Shown here: one piece after another, positions 53,664 to 63,150 of the stretch | How positions within the stretch are numbered: the first letter of the stretch is position 1 | Layout of the letters: each line of letters begins with the position of its first letter | DNA from: Rhodanobacteraceae bacterium | Lineage (GTDB): Bacteria > Pseudomonadota > Gammaproteobacteria > Xanthomonadales > Rhodanobacteraceae | Reading direction: 5' to 3' | Assembly: GCA_004299705.1 (NCBI GenBank) | Contig: SCQS01000048.1 | Location: 62,001 to 126,000 of the forward strand | Length of the DNA stretch: 64,000 nt | Made by a program: the position numbers and the translations under genes | The notes under the pieces: model-generated | Seen by the model: only the letters and a program-made list of their open reading frames with translations | Told to the model about the DNA's origin: nothing | Database searches by the model: none

Positions 53664-54968
53664 ATGAGCATCCCGAAACGCCAGATCGGCCTGGCCATGG
53701 TCACCGCGTTGGTGCTGGGCAACATGATCGGCTCGGGCATCTTCCTGCTGCCCGCATCGCTCGCACCCTACGGGGGTTACAGTCTGGTCGGCTGGGTCAT
53801 CAGCGCGATCGGCGCATTGCTGCTGGCCGGCGTGTTCTACCGCCTGGCGAAGCGCGCGCCGCGTGCGGGCGGCCCCTACGCCTACAGCCGCGAAGCGTTC
53901 GGCGACTGTGTCGGTTTCCTGGTGGCGTGGATTTACTGGATCGCGTTGGTCGGCGGCATTGCCGCCATCGCCGTCGCGTTCGCGAGTTACCTGTCCGCGC
54001 TGCTGCCCGCGATCGGTTCGCAGCCCATCATCGGCGCCCTGGTGGCGCTGGCGGCGATCTGGATCCTGACGTTCGTGAACATCGCCGGCGTGCGCAGCGC
54101 CGGCAGCGTGCAAGTCGTGACCACGCTGCTGAAACTGCTGCCGTTGCTGGCGCTGGCCATCTTCGGCTTCGCCCGTTTCGACCCGCACCTGCTGGCGCCG
54201 GGGCCGCAGGCCGGCTCGCCGCTGCACGCGGTCAGCCTGAGCGTCGCGGCGACGCTGTTTGCCTTCGTCGGCGTCGAATGCGCGACGATCCCGGCCGGAC
54301 ACGTGCGCGACCCGGAAAAAACCATCCCGCGCGCGACGCTGCTCGGCACCGCGATCGCGGCGGTCGTTTACATCGCCTGCACCACCGCGGTGATGGGCCT
54401 GCTGCCGGAGGCCGTGCTGGCGAAATCGCCGGCGCCGTTCGCGGACGCCGGGCGATTGTTGTGGGGCGACTGGGCCGGCTGGCTGATCGCCGCTGTCGCG
54501 GCGATCTCGTGCTTCGGCGCGGTGAACGGCTGGACGCTGATCGCCGGGCAATTCCCGCAGGCGGTGGCACGCGACGGCCTGTTCCCGCGCTTTTTCGCAC
54601 GCGAATCCCGGCACGGCACGCCGGTGTCCGCACTGCTGGTCTCGGCGGCCATCAACAGCGTGTTCGTGCTCGCGAACTACAGCCACGGAATGGTCGCGAT
54701 GTTCACCTTCATGGTGCTGCTGACCACCTTGAGCACCGTCGTCGCCTATCTGTTCTGTTCGATGGCGGACATCGTGCTGGCGCACCGCAGCGGCCGCCCG
54801 GTGCCACTGCGCGACACGGCGCTGGCCTGTGCCGCATTCGCGTTCGCGGTGTGGGCCGCACTCGGCGCCGGCGAACAAGCGGTGTACTGGAACTTCGCGC
54901 TGCTGCTGGTCGGCATCCCGCTGTACGTCTGGCAGGCGCACCACGCGCGATCCGCCGCTGCGGGTTAG
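53664..54968 (+). CDS. APC-family amino acid permease (AdiC-like)
   Basis: This 434-residue transporter has twelve hydrophobic helices. The first carries GNMIGSGIFLLPASLAPYGGYSL, the substrate-site GxG motif of APC carriers, and RAPRAGGPYAYSREAFGDCVGFLVAW is typical of basic amino acid antiporters such as AdiC (arginine/agmatine). A GAGG ribosome site precedes the ATG by eight bases. The divergent dimethylargininase gene suggests arginine or methyl-arginine as substrate (inference). Inner membrane. Confidence 0.88.
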   Translation: MSIPKRQIGLAMVTALVLGNMIGSGIFLLPASLAPYGGYSLVGWVISAIGALLLAGVFYRLAKRAPRAGGPYAYSREAFGDCVGFLVAWIYWIALVGGIAAIAVAFASYLSALLPAIGSQPIIGALVALAAIWILTFVNIAGVRSAGSVQVVTTLLKLLPLLALAIFGFARFDPHLLAPGPQAGSPLHAVSLSVAATLFAFVGVECATIPAGHVRDPEKTIPRATLLGTAIAAVVYIACTTAVMGLLPEAVLAKSPAPFADAGRLLWGDWAGWLIAAVAAISCFGAVNGWTLIAGQFPQAVARDGLFPRFFARESRHGTPVSALLVSAAINSVFVLANYSHGMVAMFTFMVLLTTLSTVVAYLFCSMADIVLAHRSGRPVPLRDTALACAAFAFAVWAALGAGEQAVYWNFALLLVGIPLYVWQAHHARSAAAG

Positions 54969-55789
54969 CGCGTGGCGTTCGGTGGAAGCGCGCTGGCCTG
55001 GTCACGCGCAAACGGAACGGCCAGCCACGCAACGCCGCGATACGAATCCGCCACCACCCAGCCCGCCGCGGTGAAGGCCAGGGAGCCCGTGAACTCTCCC
55101 CACGACCCGGCGCTCGCCTGCCCCGTCGCCACGACCGGCAGCCACACCAGGCACGTGAAAAGGCCCATCTGCAAGATGGACAACGTGGCGGCCAAACGCG
55201 CGCACGCACCCGTGAGCACTGCGACGCCCGCCGCGATGTAGGTGCATCCGAAGCAATACGCCCAGCCCGTGTGCCACGGCAGCCAGCCGGGCACCAGCGG
55301 CGCGGTCAGCCCGACGTAAGCGAAATGGGCCTGGCCGAACGCGAGCATGGCCAGTCCATAAAACACCCTGGCAATCCGCATGCCGCTGTCGCCGGTGGCG
55401 AAGCCAAGCCAGCGGCGATCCCGGTCGGTCGCGAACCACGCGTACAGCACCCAGGCGCCGGCCACGATCACCGCCGTTTCGCCCCAACTTTCATACGGCA
55501 GGCCCGACAGCGGTGCGCGGACGATGCCGGGCAACTTGAACACCAGCATCCACAGCAGTTCATAGGCCAGCAGCACACGCGCCGCGCATGCAGCGGTGCC
55601 CCGGAACAGCAGACCGACGCCGCACGCAACGAAAATGGCGATGTACAGATACGCCAGCGCCGCGCGCGCCGGCAGGTCCATGCGCATTCCTTCCGCGAAT
55701 GCGTGGACATCGCCTTCGAGCAGGAAAAGGATGCCGACGGCGACCAGCACCGCCGCGAAAAACGCGTGCCCCACGCTTGCGATGCGCAT
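54965..55789 (-). CDS. DoxX-like integral membrane protein
   Basis: This 274-residue protein has about eight hydrophobic segments, with the pattern of DoxX-like proteins in both halves (FYGLAMLAFGQAHFAYVGL, WAYCFGCTYIAAGVAVLTG). Function unknown; some DoxX proteins work with quinones or in redox stress. Its stop overlaps the permease stop by four bases in convergent orientation. The start ATG 55789 opens with a hydrophobic segment. Inner membrane. Confidence 0.72.
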   Translation of the reverse strand: MRIASVGHAFFAAVLVAVGILFLLEGDVHAFAEGMRMDLPARAALAYLYIAIFVACGVGLLFRGTAACAARVLLAYELLWMLVFKLPGIVRAPLSGLPYESWGETAVIVAGAWVLYAWFATDRDRRWLGFATGDSGMRIARVFYGLAMLAFGQAHFAYVGLTAPLVPGWLPWHTGWAYCFGCTYIAAGVAVLTGACARLAATLSILQMGLFTCLVWLPVVATGQASAGSWGEFTGSLAFTAAGWVVADSYRGVAWLAVPFARDQASALPPNATR

Positions 55790-55847
55790 CGGCCGATGGC
55801 TCCCACGATCTGCCGCGCAAGCTTACCCGCAATCCCGCCAACCCGTT

Positions 55848-56243
55848 TCAGTTCGCGTCGATGTCGCCCAGCGCGCGTATCAACCGACGCGCGCGCTTGT
55901 CGGGCCGCTTTGGCGGCGGCTGGTAGCCGGCGCGTTCGGAGCGACGCCGTTCGCGCGTGGCCTCGCGGGCCTTGATCGAAGCCTCGGATTCGCGATACAG
56001 CGTTTGCGCCAGCGCGGCCGACCCGCGCTTGTGCGCGAGTCCGGTCACCTCGATCTCGAAGGTTTCCTCGCCACGCACGATGCGCAATGCATCGCCGATA
56101 CGCAGCGTGTGTCCCGGCTTCAACGCCGCGCCGGCCTGCGTCACGCGCCCATGTTCGACCGCCTGCTTGGCCAATGCGCGGGTCTTGAAGAAACGCGCGG
56201 CCCACAGCCAGGCGTCGACGCGGGTGGCATCGACATCATTCAT
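55848..56243 (-). CDS. hslR: Heat-shock ribosome-associated protein Hsp15
   Basis: This 131-residue S4-domain RNA-binding protein binds free 50S subunits that carry nascent chains and recycles them after heat shock. The S4 core is VDAWLWAARFFKTRALAKQAVEHGRV, then GHTLRIGDALRIV; the tail is Lys/Arg-rich. The length matches E. coli Hsp15 (133). The ATG at 56243 is right; the longer frame begins in an inverted repeat. htpG lies upstream on the same strand, so two heat-shock genes are adjacent. Confidence 0.9.
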   Translation of the reverse strand: MNDVDATRVDAWLWAARFFKTRALAKQAVEHGRVTQAGAALKPGHTLRIGDALRIVRGEETFEIEVTGLAHKRGSAALAQTLYRESEASIKAREATRERRRSERAGYQPPPKRPDKRARRLIRALGDIDAN

Positions 56244-56259
56244 CGGAGCAAAGAAGCAT

Positions 56260-56336
56260 TTGTCCGCCAAGAACGCAAAGGGTAAGAGCCGAGAAACAAG
56301 GATTTTCTTCGCGCCCTTCGCGTTCTTGGCGGACAA
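56260..56336. repeat. Long inverted repeat between hslR and htpG
   Basis: A 23-bp arm at 56260-56282 pairs with 56314-56336 with one mismatch, over a 31-bp loop. Arms begin TTGTCCGCCAAGAACGC. The CGCCAAGAACGCAAAG-type repeat is common in many bacteria. It stands between the htpG stop and the hslR start, where a strong stem could end transcription or protect mRNA. Confidence 0.8.
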
Positions 56337-56376
56337 TCACGGAGAAACAGAATCCCATGACCTGGATTCGTGCAAC

Positions 56377-58254
56377 TCATGTCCTGGTGCCCAGCAGCGC
56401 ACGATTCATCCGCTGCACGAACGCCGCCGGATCGCTAAGCGCCGCGCCCGCGGTGATCTCGGCCTGCTCCAGCAACAGCATCGCCAGATCTTTTGCTTTC
56501 GTCTCGTCGGCTTCCGATTCGACGCGTTTGACCAATGCGTGCGCGGGATTGATTTCCAGCGTGGGTTTCGAATCCGGCACGTCCTGCCCGGCTTCACGCA
56601 GTAGTCGCGCGAGGTGCGGCGCGAGTTCGTAGTCGGACAGCGCGAGGCACGACGGCGAATCGGTGAGACGCGCTGAGACGCGCACGTCGCTCACCCGATC
56701 GCCCAGCAGCTCCTTCAATTTCTTCACCAGCGGCTCGGCGGCCTTGGCGGCTTCCTCCTGCTTCAGCTTGTCAGCCGCATCCAGCGGCAGTTCGCCCTTG
56801 GCAACGTTCTTCAACTGCTTGCCCGCGTATTCGGTGAACTGGCCGACCATCCATTCGTCCACGCGATCGAACATCAACAGCACTTCGATGCCCTTGGCCT
56901 TGAAGGCTTCGAGTTGCGGGCTGCCGGCCGCGGCCCGGTAGCTGTCGGCGGTGACGTACCAGATCGTATCCTGGCCCGGTTGCATGCGCCCGACGTAATC
57001 GTCCAGCGACACGTTCTGTTCGGCGCCTTCGCCTTGGGTCGAAGCAAAGCGCAACAGCCTGGCGATGCGCTCGCGGTTGGACGGATCCTCGACGATGCCT
57101 TCCTTGAGCGTGTTGCCGAAGGCTTTGCAGAAGGTCTTGAACTTGTCGGCGTCGTTCTTCGCGAGATGCTCGATCAGGTCCAGCACGCGTTTGACGCAGG
57201 ACGCCTTGATGCGCTCGATCTGGCGGTTGTGCTGCAGGATCTCGCGGCTGACGTTGAGCGGCAGGTCGTCGGCGTCGACCACGCCGCGCACGAAGCGCAA
57301 GTAATTCGGCAGCAATTCCTCGGCCGCGTCCATGATGAAGACGCGCTTGATGTAGAGCCTGACGCCGCGGCGCTCGTCGCGCGCGCCCATCAGCAGATCG
57401 AACGGCGGCTGTGCGGGAACGTAGAGCAGCGTGGTGAACCGCTGGCTGCCCTCGACGCGGTTATGCGTCCACGCCAGCGGATCGTTGAAGTCGTGGCCCA
57501 GCGATTTGTAGAACGCCTTGTATTCGTCGTCCGTGATTTCGGATTTCGGCTTGGCCCACAACGCGGATGCGTCGTTGACGGTTTCCCATTCGTCGGCGGG
57601 CTTGCCGTCCTTCTGCTTGCGCATCCGGATCGGGAACGCGACGTGGTCGGAATACTTGCGGATCAAATCCCGCAGCTTCCAGCCATCCGCGAACTCGATG
57701 TCGTCCTCCTTCAAATGCAGGATCACCGACGTGCCGCGCGCGGCGACGTCTTCCACCGCCAGCGAATACTCGCCCTTGCCGTCGCTCTCCCAGCGCACGC
57801 CATCCTTCGCGTCCGCGCCCGCGCGACGCGACAGCACCGTCACCTTGTCCGCCACCACGAACGCGGAATAGAAGCCCACGCCGAACTGGCCGATCAGGCG
57901 TGCGTCGGCCTGTTGTTCGCCGCTGAGGGACTCCAGGAACTTGCGGGTGCCCGAACTCGCGATGGAACCGAGGTTGGCGACGATCTCGTCGCGGCTCATG
58001 CCGATGCCGTTGTCGCGCACCGTCAGTGTCTTGGCATCCTTGTCGAACGCGATGTCGATGTGCAGTTCGGCATCGTCGCCCAGCAGTTCGGGCTTGCCGA
58101 TCGCCTCGAAGCGCAACTTGTCGCAGGCATCGGAGGCGTTGGAAACCAGTTCGCGCAGAAAGATTTCCTTGTGCGAATACAGCGAGTGCGTGACCAGGCG
58201 CAGGACCTGCGCGACTTCGGCTTCGAAAGGACGGGTTTCGGTGGTAGTGCTCAT
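56377..58254 (-). CDS. htpG: Chaperone HtpG (Hsp90)
   Basis: This 625-residue Hsp90 homologue has the GHKL ATP site (ELVSNASDACDKLRFEA, NGIGMSRDEI, GQFGVGFYSAFVV), middle domain with catalytic Arg, and dimerisation domain. It remodels client proteins with ATP. ATG 58254 (MSTTTETRPFEAEVAQVL) is preferred; the upstream frame extends into a repeat. No RpoH promoter was recognised with confidence. Confidence 0.97.
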   Translation of the reverse strand: MSTTTETRPFEAEVAQVLRLVTHSLYSHKEIFLRELVSNASDACDKLRFEAIGKPELLGDDAELHIDIAFDKDAKTLTVRDNGIGMSRDEIVANLGSIASSGTRKFLESLSGEQQADARLIGQFGVGFYSAFVVADKVTVLSRRAGADAKDGVRWESDGKGEYSLAVEDVAARGTSVILHLKEDDIEFADGWKLRDLIRKYSDHVAFPIRMRKQKDGKPADEWETVNDASALWAKPKSEITDDEYKAFYKSLGHDFNDPLAWTHNRVEGSQRFTTLLYVPAQPPFDLLMGARDERRGVRLYIKRVFIMDAAEELLPNYLRFVRGVVDADDLPLNVSREILQHNRQIERIKASCVKRVLDLIEHLAKNDADKFKTFCKAFGNTLKEGIVEDPSNRERIARLLRFASTQGEGAEQNVSLDDYVGRMQPGQDTIWYVTADSYRAAAGSPQLEAFKAKGIEVLLMFDRVDEWMVGQFTEYAGKQLKNVAKGELPLDAADKLKQEEAAKAAEPLVKKLKELLGDRVSDVRVSARLTDSPSCLALSDYELAPHLARLLREAGQDVPDSKPTLEINPAHALVKRVESEADETKAKDLAMLLLEQAEITAGAALSDPAAFVQRMNRALLGTRT

Positions 58255-58318
58255 GACTGCTTCATGCTGATGTGGAAGGTGAATGACGGTGCACCAAAGA
58301 TGCACCAGCGACAACATA

Positions 58319-58397
58319 TTTGACGCGGATCGACGCGGATGAACGCGGATCAAAGCAAAAGCTTTATCCGCGCTAATCCGCCTTTATCCGCGTCAAA
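58319..58397. repeat. Palindromic repeat family E
   Basis: TTTGACGCGGAT (58319-58330) is exactly complementary to ATCCGCGTCAAA (58386-58397). Inside, a CGCGGAT-AAAGC arm pairs with GCTTT-ATCCGCG. This 79-bp element lies between the OPT stop and htpG start. A decayed relative is at 22787-22856. Confidence 0.8.
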
Positions 58398-58451
58398 TGC
58401 TCTGCTCACGGACCATGCGCCAACCGGAGTTGGTGGCGGTCCCGGGGCTTC

Positions 58452-60452
58452 TCAACCCGCCGCGCGGCCCATCTTGATGATCCAGCGGTACAGCACGATC
58501 ACCGTGACCGCAAACACCACGCCGCCGATGAAGATCGATGGGGTCGCAAACGAATCGCCCACCAGCCCGATCGGGTTCTGCTTGCCACTCAAGCCCACGA
58601 TGCCCGCGAAGATCACCGCCAACAGGCTTTCGCCCACGATCAGGCCCGACGCCAGCAGCACGCCCAGTTGCTTGGTCGCCTCGGCGCGCGGATGGCGGTC
58701 GGCGTGGCGATCGAACCACGCGCCGACCAGCGCGCCCACTACCACCATCAGCGTGGTCGAGGTAGGCAAGTAAATGCCAAGGCCGACGGCCAAGGGCGGC
58801 AGGCGTGGTGTGTCCTTTTTCTTCGACAAGCCCAACAGTTCATCGAGGATGATGATCGCGACGCCGATCGCCGCGCCGATACCGATCATGTCCCACGGCA
58901 CATTGCCCGTGATCACGCCCTTGGCCAGTGCCGAGATCAATCCCGCCTGCGGTGCCGCCAAGGCGCGCGACGGGTCGGCACCCGGCGCGCCGAGGAATCC
59001 ATAGGTGTGCTGCAACAGATCCAGCACTGGCGGGATCACCACCGCGCCAACCAGTACGCCGATCACCAGCGCCCACTGCTGCATGGACGGCGTGGCATCG
59101 ACCAACTGGCCGGTCTTCAAATCCTGCAGGTTGTTGTTGGCGATCGATGCCACCGCGAACACGATCGCGGTGATGAACAGTGCAAAGCCGACCAGCGGTT
59201 TTTCCGCGCCGGGCGGCAGGAACGGTTTGACGCCCACCACCAGCAGCAGCGCCGCGATCACCACCACCAGGATGCCGACGCCCGACAACGGGCTGTTCGA
59301 CGACCCGATCAGGCCGGCCATGTAACCGCACACCGCCGACACCAGGAAACTCAGCAACACCACGAACACCACGCCGCCGATCACCAGTGTCCAGGTCGCA
59401 CCGCCCAGCCCGTTGTTCACCGCGAAATGCCACAACAGGTACGCGATCGGGATGAAGCAGATCAACGAGATCAGTCCCACCGTTCCGATCGGCATGTCGT
59501 GTTCGGTGCGCGGCAGTTCGTGCAGCGTGCCGGCCTTGCGCGCGCGCGACGCGCGGAACGCACCGGCCAGCCCGACCGCCAGCGGCTTCACCAGTTTCGC
59601 CAGCGTCCAGATCGCGGCCACGCCGATGGTGCCCGCGCCGATGAAGCGCACGTAGTGGCTCCAGCCATCCTGCGCCACAGTGGCCGCAGCGCCCGCCGCC
59701 CAGTGCAGGTGCGTGAAATACGGCACCGCCCAGGCCCAGCCGATCAATGCGCCGACCAGCATCGCGACGCCTACCCACAAGCCGACCAGATGCCCGATCG
59801 CGAAGAGCGCGAACGACAGCCCGAAGTCGAAGCCGGAGGCGCCGCCCTTGTCGCCGCCCACGCGGAAATAATCCGTGACGCTGGCGGCGAATACTTTTGT
59901 CTGCACGATCACGTAGAAAATTGCGGAAACGATCGCGCCCCACAGCACGGCCTTCAGGCCCGCGCCGCCGGTTTCGACCTTTTCCGCCTCGTCGCCGCCC
60001 TCGCCCGCGCCAACCCTCAGCACTTCCGCGCAGGCCACGCCTTCGGGGTATGGCAGGTCGGAATCGGTGACCAGCGCGCGCCGCAGCGGAATCGTGTACA
60101 TCACGCCAAGGATGCCGCCAGTCGCGCAGATACCGGCCGAAATCCAGAACGGAAAGCCGCTCCAATAGCCGACGATGATCAGCCCCGGCAACACGAAGAT
60201 GATCGACGACAGCGTGCCCGCCGCCGAGGCCACCGTCTGTACGATGTTGTTTTCCTGGATCGTCGCGTCGCGCATCGCCTTCAGGATCGCCATCGAAATC
60301 ACCGCGGCCGGGATCGACGTGGAAAACGTCAGGCCCGCCTTCAATCCGAAGTAAACGTTGGCGGCGGTGAACACGATCGTGATGACGATGCCGATGATGA
60401 CGCCGCGAAAGGTCAGTTCGTGGCGATTCGACATTCCGCTGATTGCATTCAT
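58452..60452 (-). CDS. OPT-family oligopeptide transporter
   Basis: This 666-residue protein has about 14-16 hydrophobic helices and OPT-type motifs: FTAANVYFGLKAGLTFSTSIPAAV, RRALVTDSDLPYPEGVACAEVL, and GGVVFAVTVIVLYRWIIKM at the end. OPT proteins import oligopeptides or metal chelates by proton coupling. The bacterial branch usually lacks a proven substrate. ATG 60452 (MNAISGMSNRHELTF). Divergent from gluQ. Inner membrane. Confidence 0.9.
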   Translation of the reverse strand: MNAISGMSNRHELTFRGVIIGIVITIVFTAANVYFGLKAGLTFSTSIPAAVISMAILKAMRDATIQENNIVQTVASAAGTLSSIIFVLPGLIIVGYWSGFPFWISAGICATGGILGVMYTIPLRRALVTDSDLPYPEGVACAEVLRVGAGEGGDEAEKVETGGAGLKAVLWGAIVSAIFYVIVQTKVFAASVTDYFRVGGDKGGASGFDFGLSFALFAIGHLVGLWVGVAMLVGALIGWAWAVPYFTHLHWAAGAAATVAQDGWSHYVRFIGAGTIGVAAIWTLAKLVKPLAVGLAGAFRASRARKAGTLHELPRTEHDMPIGTVGLISLICFIPIAYLLWHFAVNNGLGGATWTLVIGGVVFVVLLSFLVSAVCGYMAGLIGSSNSPLSGVGILVVVIAALLLVVGVKPFLPPGAEKPLVGFALFITAIVFAVASIANNNLQDLKTGQLVDATPSMQQWALVIGVLVGAVVIPPVLDLLQHTYGFLGAPGADPSRALAAPQAGLISALAKGVITGNVPWDMIGIGAAIGVAIIILDELLGLSKKKDTPRLPPLAVGLGIYLPTSTTLMVVVGALVGAWFDRHADRHPRAEATKQLGVLLASGLIVGESLLAVIFAGIVGLSGKQNPIGLVGDSFATPSIFIGGVVFAVTVIVLYRWIIKMGRAAG

Positions 60453-60577
60453 GAACACGCTTCCGAATGAGTGGCTCCCCGCCGCACGGCGCGCGCGGCC
60501 CGCATGCGCCGGTTGGCGCCGGACGCGATCGTCGCATACTAGCCGCCGCGCACGATCAGTCCAAGGAGGCAATACAC

Positions 60578-61486
60578 GTGGGGTACCGCGGACGCTTTGC
60601 GCCATCGCCCACCGGCGAGCTGCATTTCGGCTCGCTGGTCGCGGCGTTGGCTGGTTGGCTGCGCACGCGCCAGAGTGGCGGCGCGTGGCTGCTGCGGGTC
60701 GAGGACATCGACCCGCCGCGCGAAGTCGAGGGTTCTGCGCAAGCCATCCTCGCGGCGCTGGACCGGCTCGCACTGCAAGCCGATGCGCCGGTGTTGTACC
60801 AGTCGCGCCGCGCCGACGCCTATGCCAGCGCGTTGCAGCAACTGCGCGCGGAAGGTCACGCCTTCGCGTGCTGGTGCAGTCGCACGGATATTGAAGAGGC
60901 AGGCACACCGCACCGCGACGGCCGTTGCATCAGTCGGCAACGCGACGACCGCGAACCCGCCTGGCGATTGCGCGTGCCGGATGGCGACATCGTTTTCGAC
61001 GATGGCTTGCAGGGCAGCCAATGCCAGAACGTGCGCGAGGCAGTCGGCGACTTCGTGCTGAAGCGCGCCGATGGCCTGTGGAGCTACCAGCTCGCCTGCG
61101 TAGTCGACGACGCATTCCAGGGCATCACCGAAGTGGTGCGCGGCTGCGACCTGCTGGATTCGACCCCGCGCCAGATCCTGCTGCAACGCCTGCTCGGTTT
61201 GCCCACGCCAACATACCTGCACCTGCCGCTGGCGGTGGATGGCGAAGGGCGCAAGCTTTCCAAATCCACCGATGCGCCCGCAATCGACGCGTGCGATCCG
61301 CAGGCGGTGTTCGCGCGCGCGTTGCACTTCCTCGGGCAACCGGTGCCACACACCCCCGACATCGCGACACTTTTGCACGTCGCCGCGCGGGACTTCGATG
61401 TCGCGCCGTTGCGCGGCGTATCCGCCCGCGCTGCATTCGATGCAGCGGAGCTCAGCGCAAGCGGGTGCAGCGATACAAGCCGTTGA
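60578..61486 (+). CDS. gluQ: Glutamyl-Q tRNA(Asp) synthetase GluQ
   Basis: This 302-residue truncated GluRS-like enzyme attaches glutamate to queuosine of tRNA-Asp. It has the catalytic start [22 protein letters not shown], zinc cysteines (ACWCSR; GRCISRQ), KLSKS, and no anticodon-binding domain. A GTG start at 60578 is favoured, with AAGGAGG eight bases upstream; no ATG lies in the right place. Distinct from the full-length GltX. Downstream lies phbB. Confidence 0.9.
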   Translation: MGYRGRFAPSPTGELHFGSLVAALAGWLRTRQSGGAWLLRVEDIDPPREVEGSAQAILAALDRLALQADAPVLYQSRRADAYASALQQLRAEGHAFACWCSRTDIEEAGTPHRDGRCISRQRDDREPAWRLRVPDGDIVFDDGLQGSQCQNVREAVGDFVLKRADGLWSYQLACVVDDAFQGITEVVRGCDLLDSTPRQILLQRLLGLPTPTYLHLPLAVDGEGRKLSKSTDAPAIDACDPQAVFARALHFLGQPVPHTPDIATLLHVAARDFDVAPLRGVSARAAFDAAELSASGCSDTSR

Positions 61487-61577
61487 CTGTAGCAGGTTGC
61501 ATGGCGGTTCTCGCAGTCTCCCCCGCGCCACGGCCAAGGCGTAGGATGGTTCCACCTTCATGTGGTAAGGAGCCGTC

Positions 61578-62318
61578 ATGAGCACACGCGTGGCATTGGT
61601 AACGGGGGGTACGGGTGGCATCGGTACCGCGATCGTCCGCCGGCTCGCGAAGATGGGCTACAACGTCGCGACCAATTACCGCAACGAAGAAAAGACCAAG
61701 GCCTGGCGGGACAAGCTCAAGGGCGAAGGGATTGACGTGCTCACGGTCAAGGGCGACGTATGCGATCCGGCATCGTGCGAGGCCATGGTGCGCGAAATCG
61801 AGCAGAAAATCGGGCCCATCGACATACTCGTCAACAACGCGGGCATCACCCGCGACACCACCTTCCACAAGATGAACTACCAGCAGTGGACGGACGTCAT
61901 CAACACCAACCTCAATGCCTGCTTCAACGTGACGCGGCAGGTGATCGATGGCATGCGCACGCGCAAGTGGGGGCGCGTCATCCAGATCAGTTCGATCAAC
62001 GGACAAAAGGGCCAGTACGGTCAGGCCAACTACGCCGCCGCCAAGGCCGGCATGCACGGCTTCACCATTTCACTGGCGCAGGAAAACGCCAGGTTTGGCA
62101 TCACCGTCAACACCGTCTCGCCCGGCTACATCGGCACCGACATGGTGATGGCCGTGCCGGAAGAAGTCCGCGCCAAGATCGTCGCGCAGATCCCGTTGGG
62201 GCGCCTCGGCGAACCCGACGAAATCGCCTACGCCGTCGCCTTCTTCCTCGACGACAAGGCCGCGTGGATCACCGGCGCGAACCTGGCGATCAATGGCGGG
62301 CATTACATGGGGTGGTAG
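61578..62318 (+). CDS. phbB: Acetoacetyl-CoA reductase
   Basis: This 246-residue SDR enzyme reduces acetoacetyl-CoA to (R)-3-hydroxybutyryl-CoA, the second step of polyhydroxybutyrate synthesis. Motifs are TGGTGGIG (NADP loop), NNAGITRDTTFHKM, SSINGQKGQYGQANYAAAKAG with catalytic Tyr/Lys, and the NGGHYMGW C-terminus diagnostic of PhaB/PhbB. AAGGAG lies before the ATG. No polymerase or thiolase gene is nearby, so use in PHB production is not shown here. Confidence 0.93.
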   Translation: MSTRVALVTGGTGGIGTAIVRRLAKMGYNVATNYRNEEKTKAWRDKLKGEGIDVLTVKGDVCDPASCEAMVREIEQKIGPIDILVNNAGITRDTTFHKMNYQQWTDVINTNLNACFNVTRQVIDGMRTRKWGRVIQISSINGQKGQYGQANYAAAKAGMHGFTISLAQENARFGITVNTVSPGYIGTDMVMAVPEEVRAKIVAQIPLGRLGEPDEIAYAVAFFLDDKAAWITGANLAINGGHYMGW

Positions 62319-62442
62319 GGTCTGTTTCTCGACTCGGACGAGTCTGACGTGGCTGCCAGAAACCGCAGCTCGGCCGGCGCGCGAAGATGTGTTGACGACG
62401 CAGGATGTTCATTCAGGTGGGCAAGGGGAGGCGTTGGGACAC

Positions 62443-63150
62443 GTGTTTGAAACCAAAACGTATGACGATCCGGTTGTTCTCGACCCGGCGATCCGCACCC
62501 GATGGGCTTTTCTTGAAACCAGTTCAGCGGCTGCGGTTTTGCGATCGGTCTGCCCTGCCGAGTGGGCAGACATCACTCACGTATTGCAAACCTTCTCGCT
62601 GGATCCGAAACACTGGCTGAAGAAGGGCGGGAACCGCGGCGATGTTGCCAAGCTGATCGATGGCATGTTCGGAGAACGCGGCTGGCGTGAAATTCGAGTT
62701 GACCTTGCAACACAGGGTGTCATGTTGTCCAAGGACGGCACGGAGGTCGAACGTCTGCCGGAGGTTTATCAGGAGGGCTACCTCGTCGACAACTTCAAGG
62801 GTCGAGTGGCACTCGATGTCGAATGGAATGCCAAGGACGGCAATCTTGACCGCGACCTATCGGCTTACCGCGCGTGGCATGAAGCCGGCGTCATCTCCGC
62901 CGCGGTGCTGATCACCCAGGATCGCGTCGCACTCAAGCAGCTCGCCGAACGCGTATGGGCCGAACATCAGGTGACACTTCCGAAGGACAAACGCAACGCA
63001 AAGCTGCCGATCGATCTCGGCACTTCGACCACCACCAACCTCGAAAAAGCCGCGCTGCGCGTGCGGCGCGGCGTGATGGGTACCTGTCCGTTGCTCGTGG
63101 TCGCCGCAACCCAGGCAACCTGGAACGGCGAGCCTTATTCGGCCAACTGA
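62443..63150 (+). CDS. BglII-like type II restriction endonuclease
   Basis: This protein of about 235 residues matches the BglII endonuclease family, with a PD-(D/E)xK-type core in FKGRVALDVEWNAKDGNLD and the preceding YLVDN strand; the DVEWN segment holds likely catalytic acids. The start is uncertain: no ATG is in frame, a GTG at 62443 is chosen, and a longer frame begins at 62293. It should cleave a site protected by the methyltransferase encoded convergently, overlapping by 16 bp. Base composition seems lower in GC than neighbours, suggesting transfer. Confidence 0.75.
   Translation: MFETKTYDDPVVLDPAIRTRWAFLETSSAAAVLRSVCPAEWADITHVLQTFSLDPKHWLKKGGNRGDVAKLIDGMFGERGWREIRVDLATQGVMLSKDGTEVERLPEVYQEGYLVDNFKGRVALDVEWNAKDGNLDRDLSAYRAWHEAGVISAAVLITQDRVALKQLAERVWAEHQVTLPKDKRNAKLPIDLGTSTTTNLEKAALRVRRGVMGTCPLLVVAATQATWNGEPYSAN

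Noticed and set aside
58668..60470. 600-residue plus-strand frame antisense to the OPT transporter
   Set aside because: Low-complexity Arg/His/Gln composition and no recognisable domain, compared with clear membrane helices on the other strand.
62293..62442. N-terminal extension of the endonuclease frame into the end of phbB
   Set aside because: It would overlap phbB and has no conserved residues; a later GTG was used, though the start remains uncertain.
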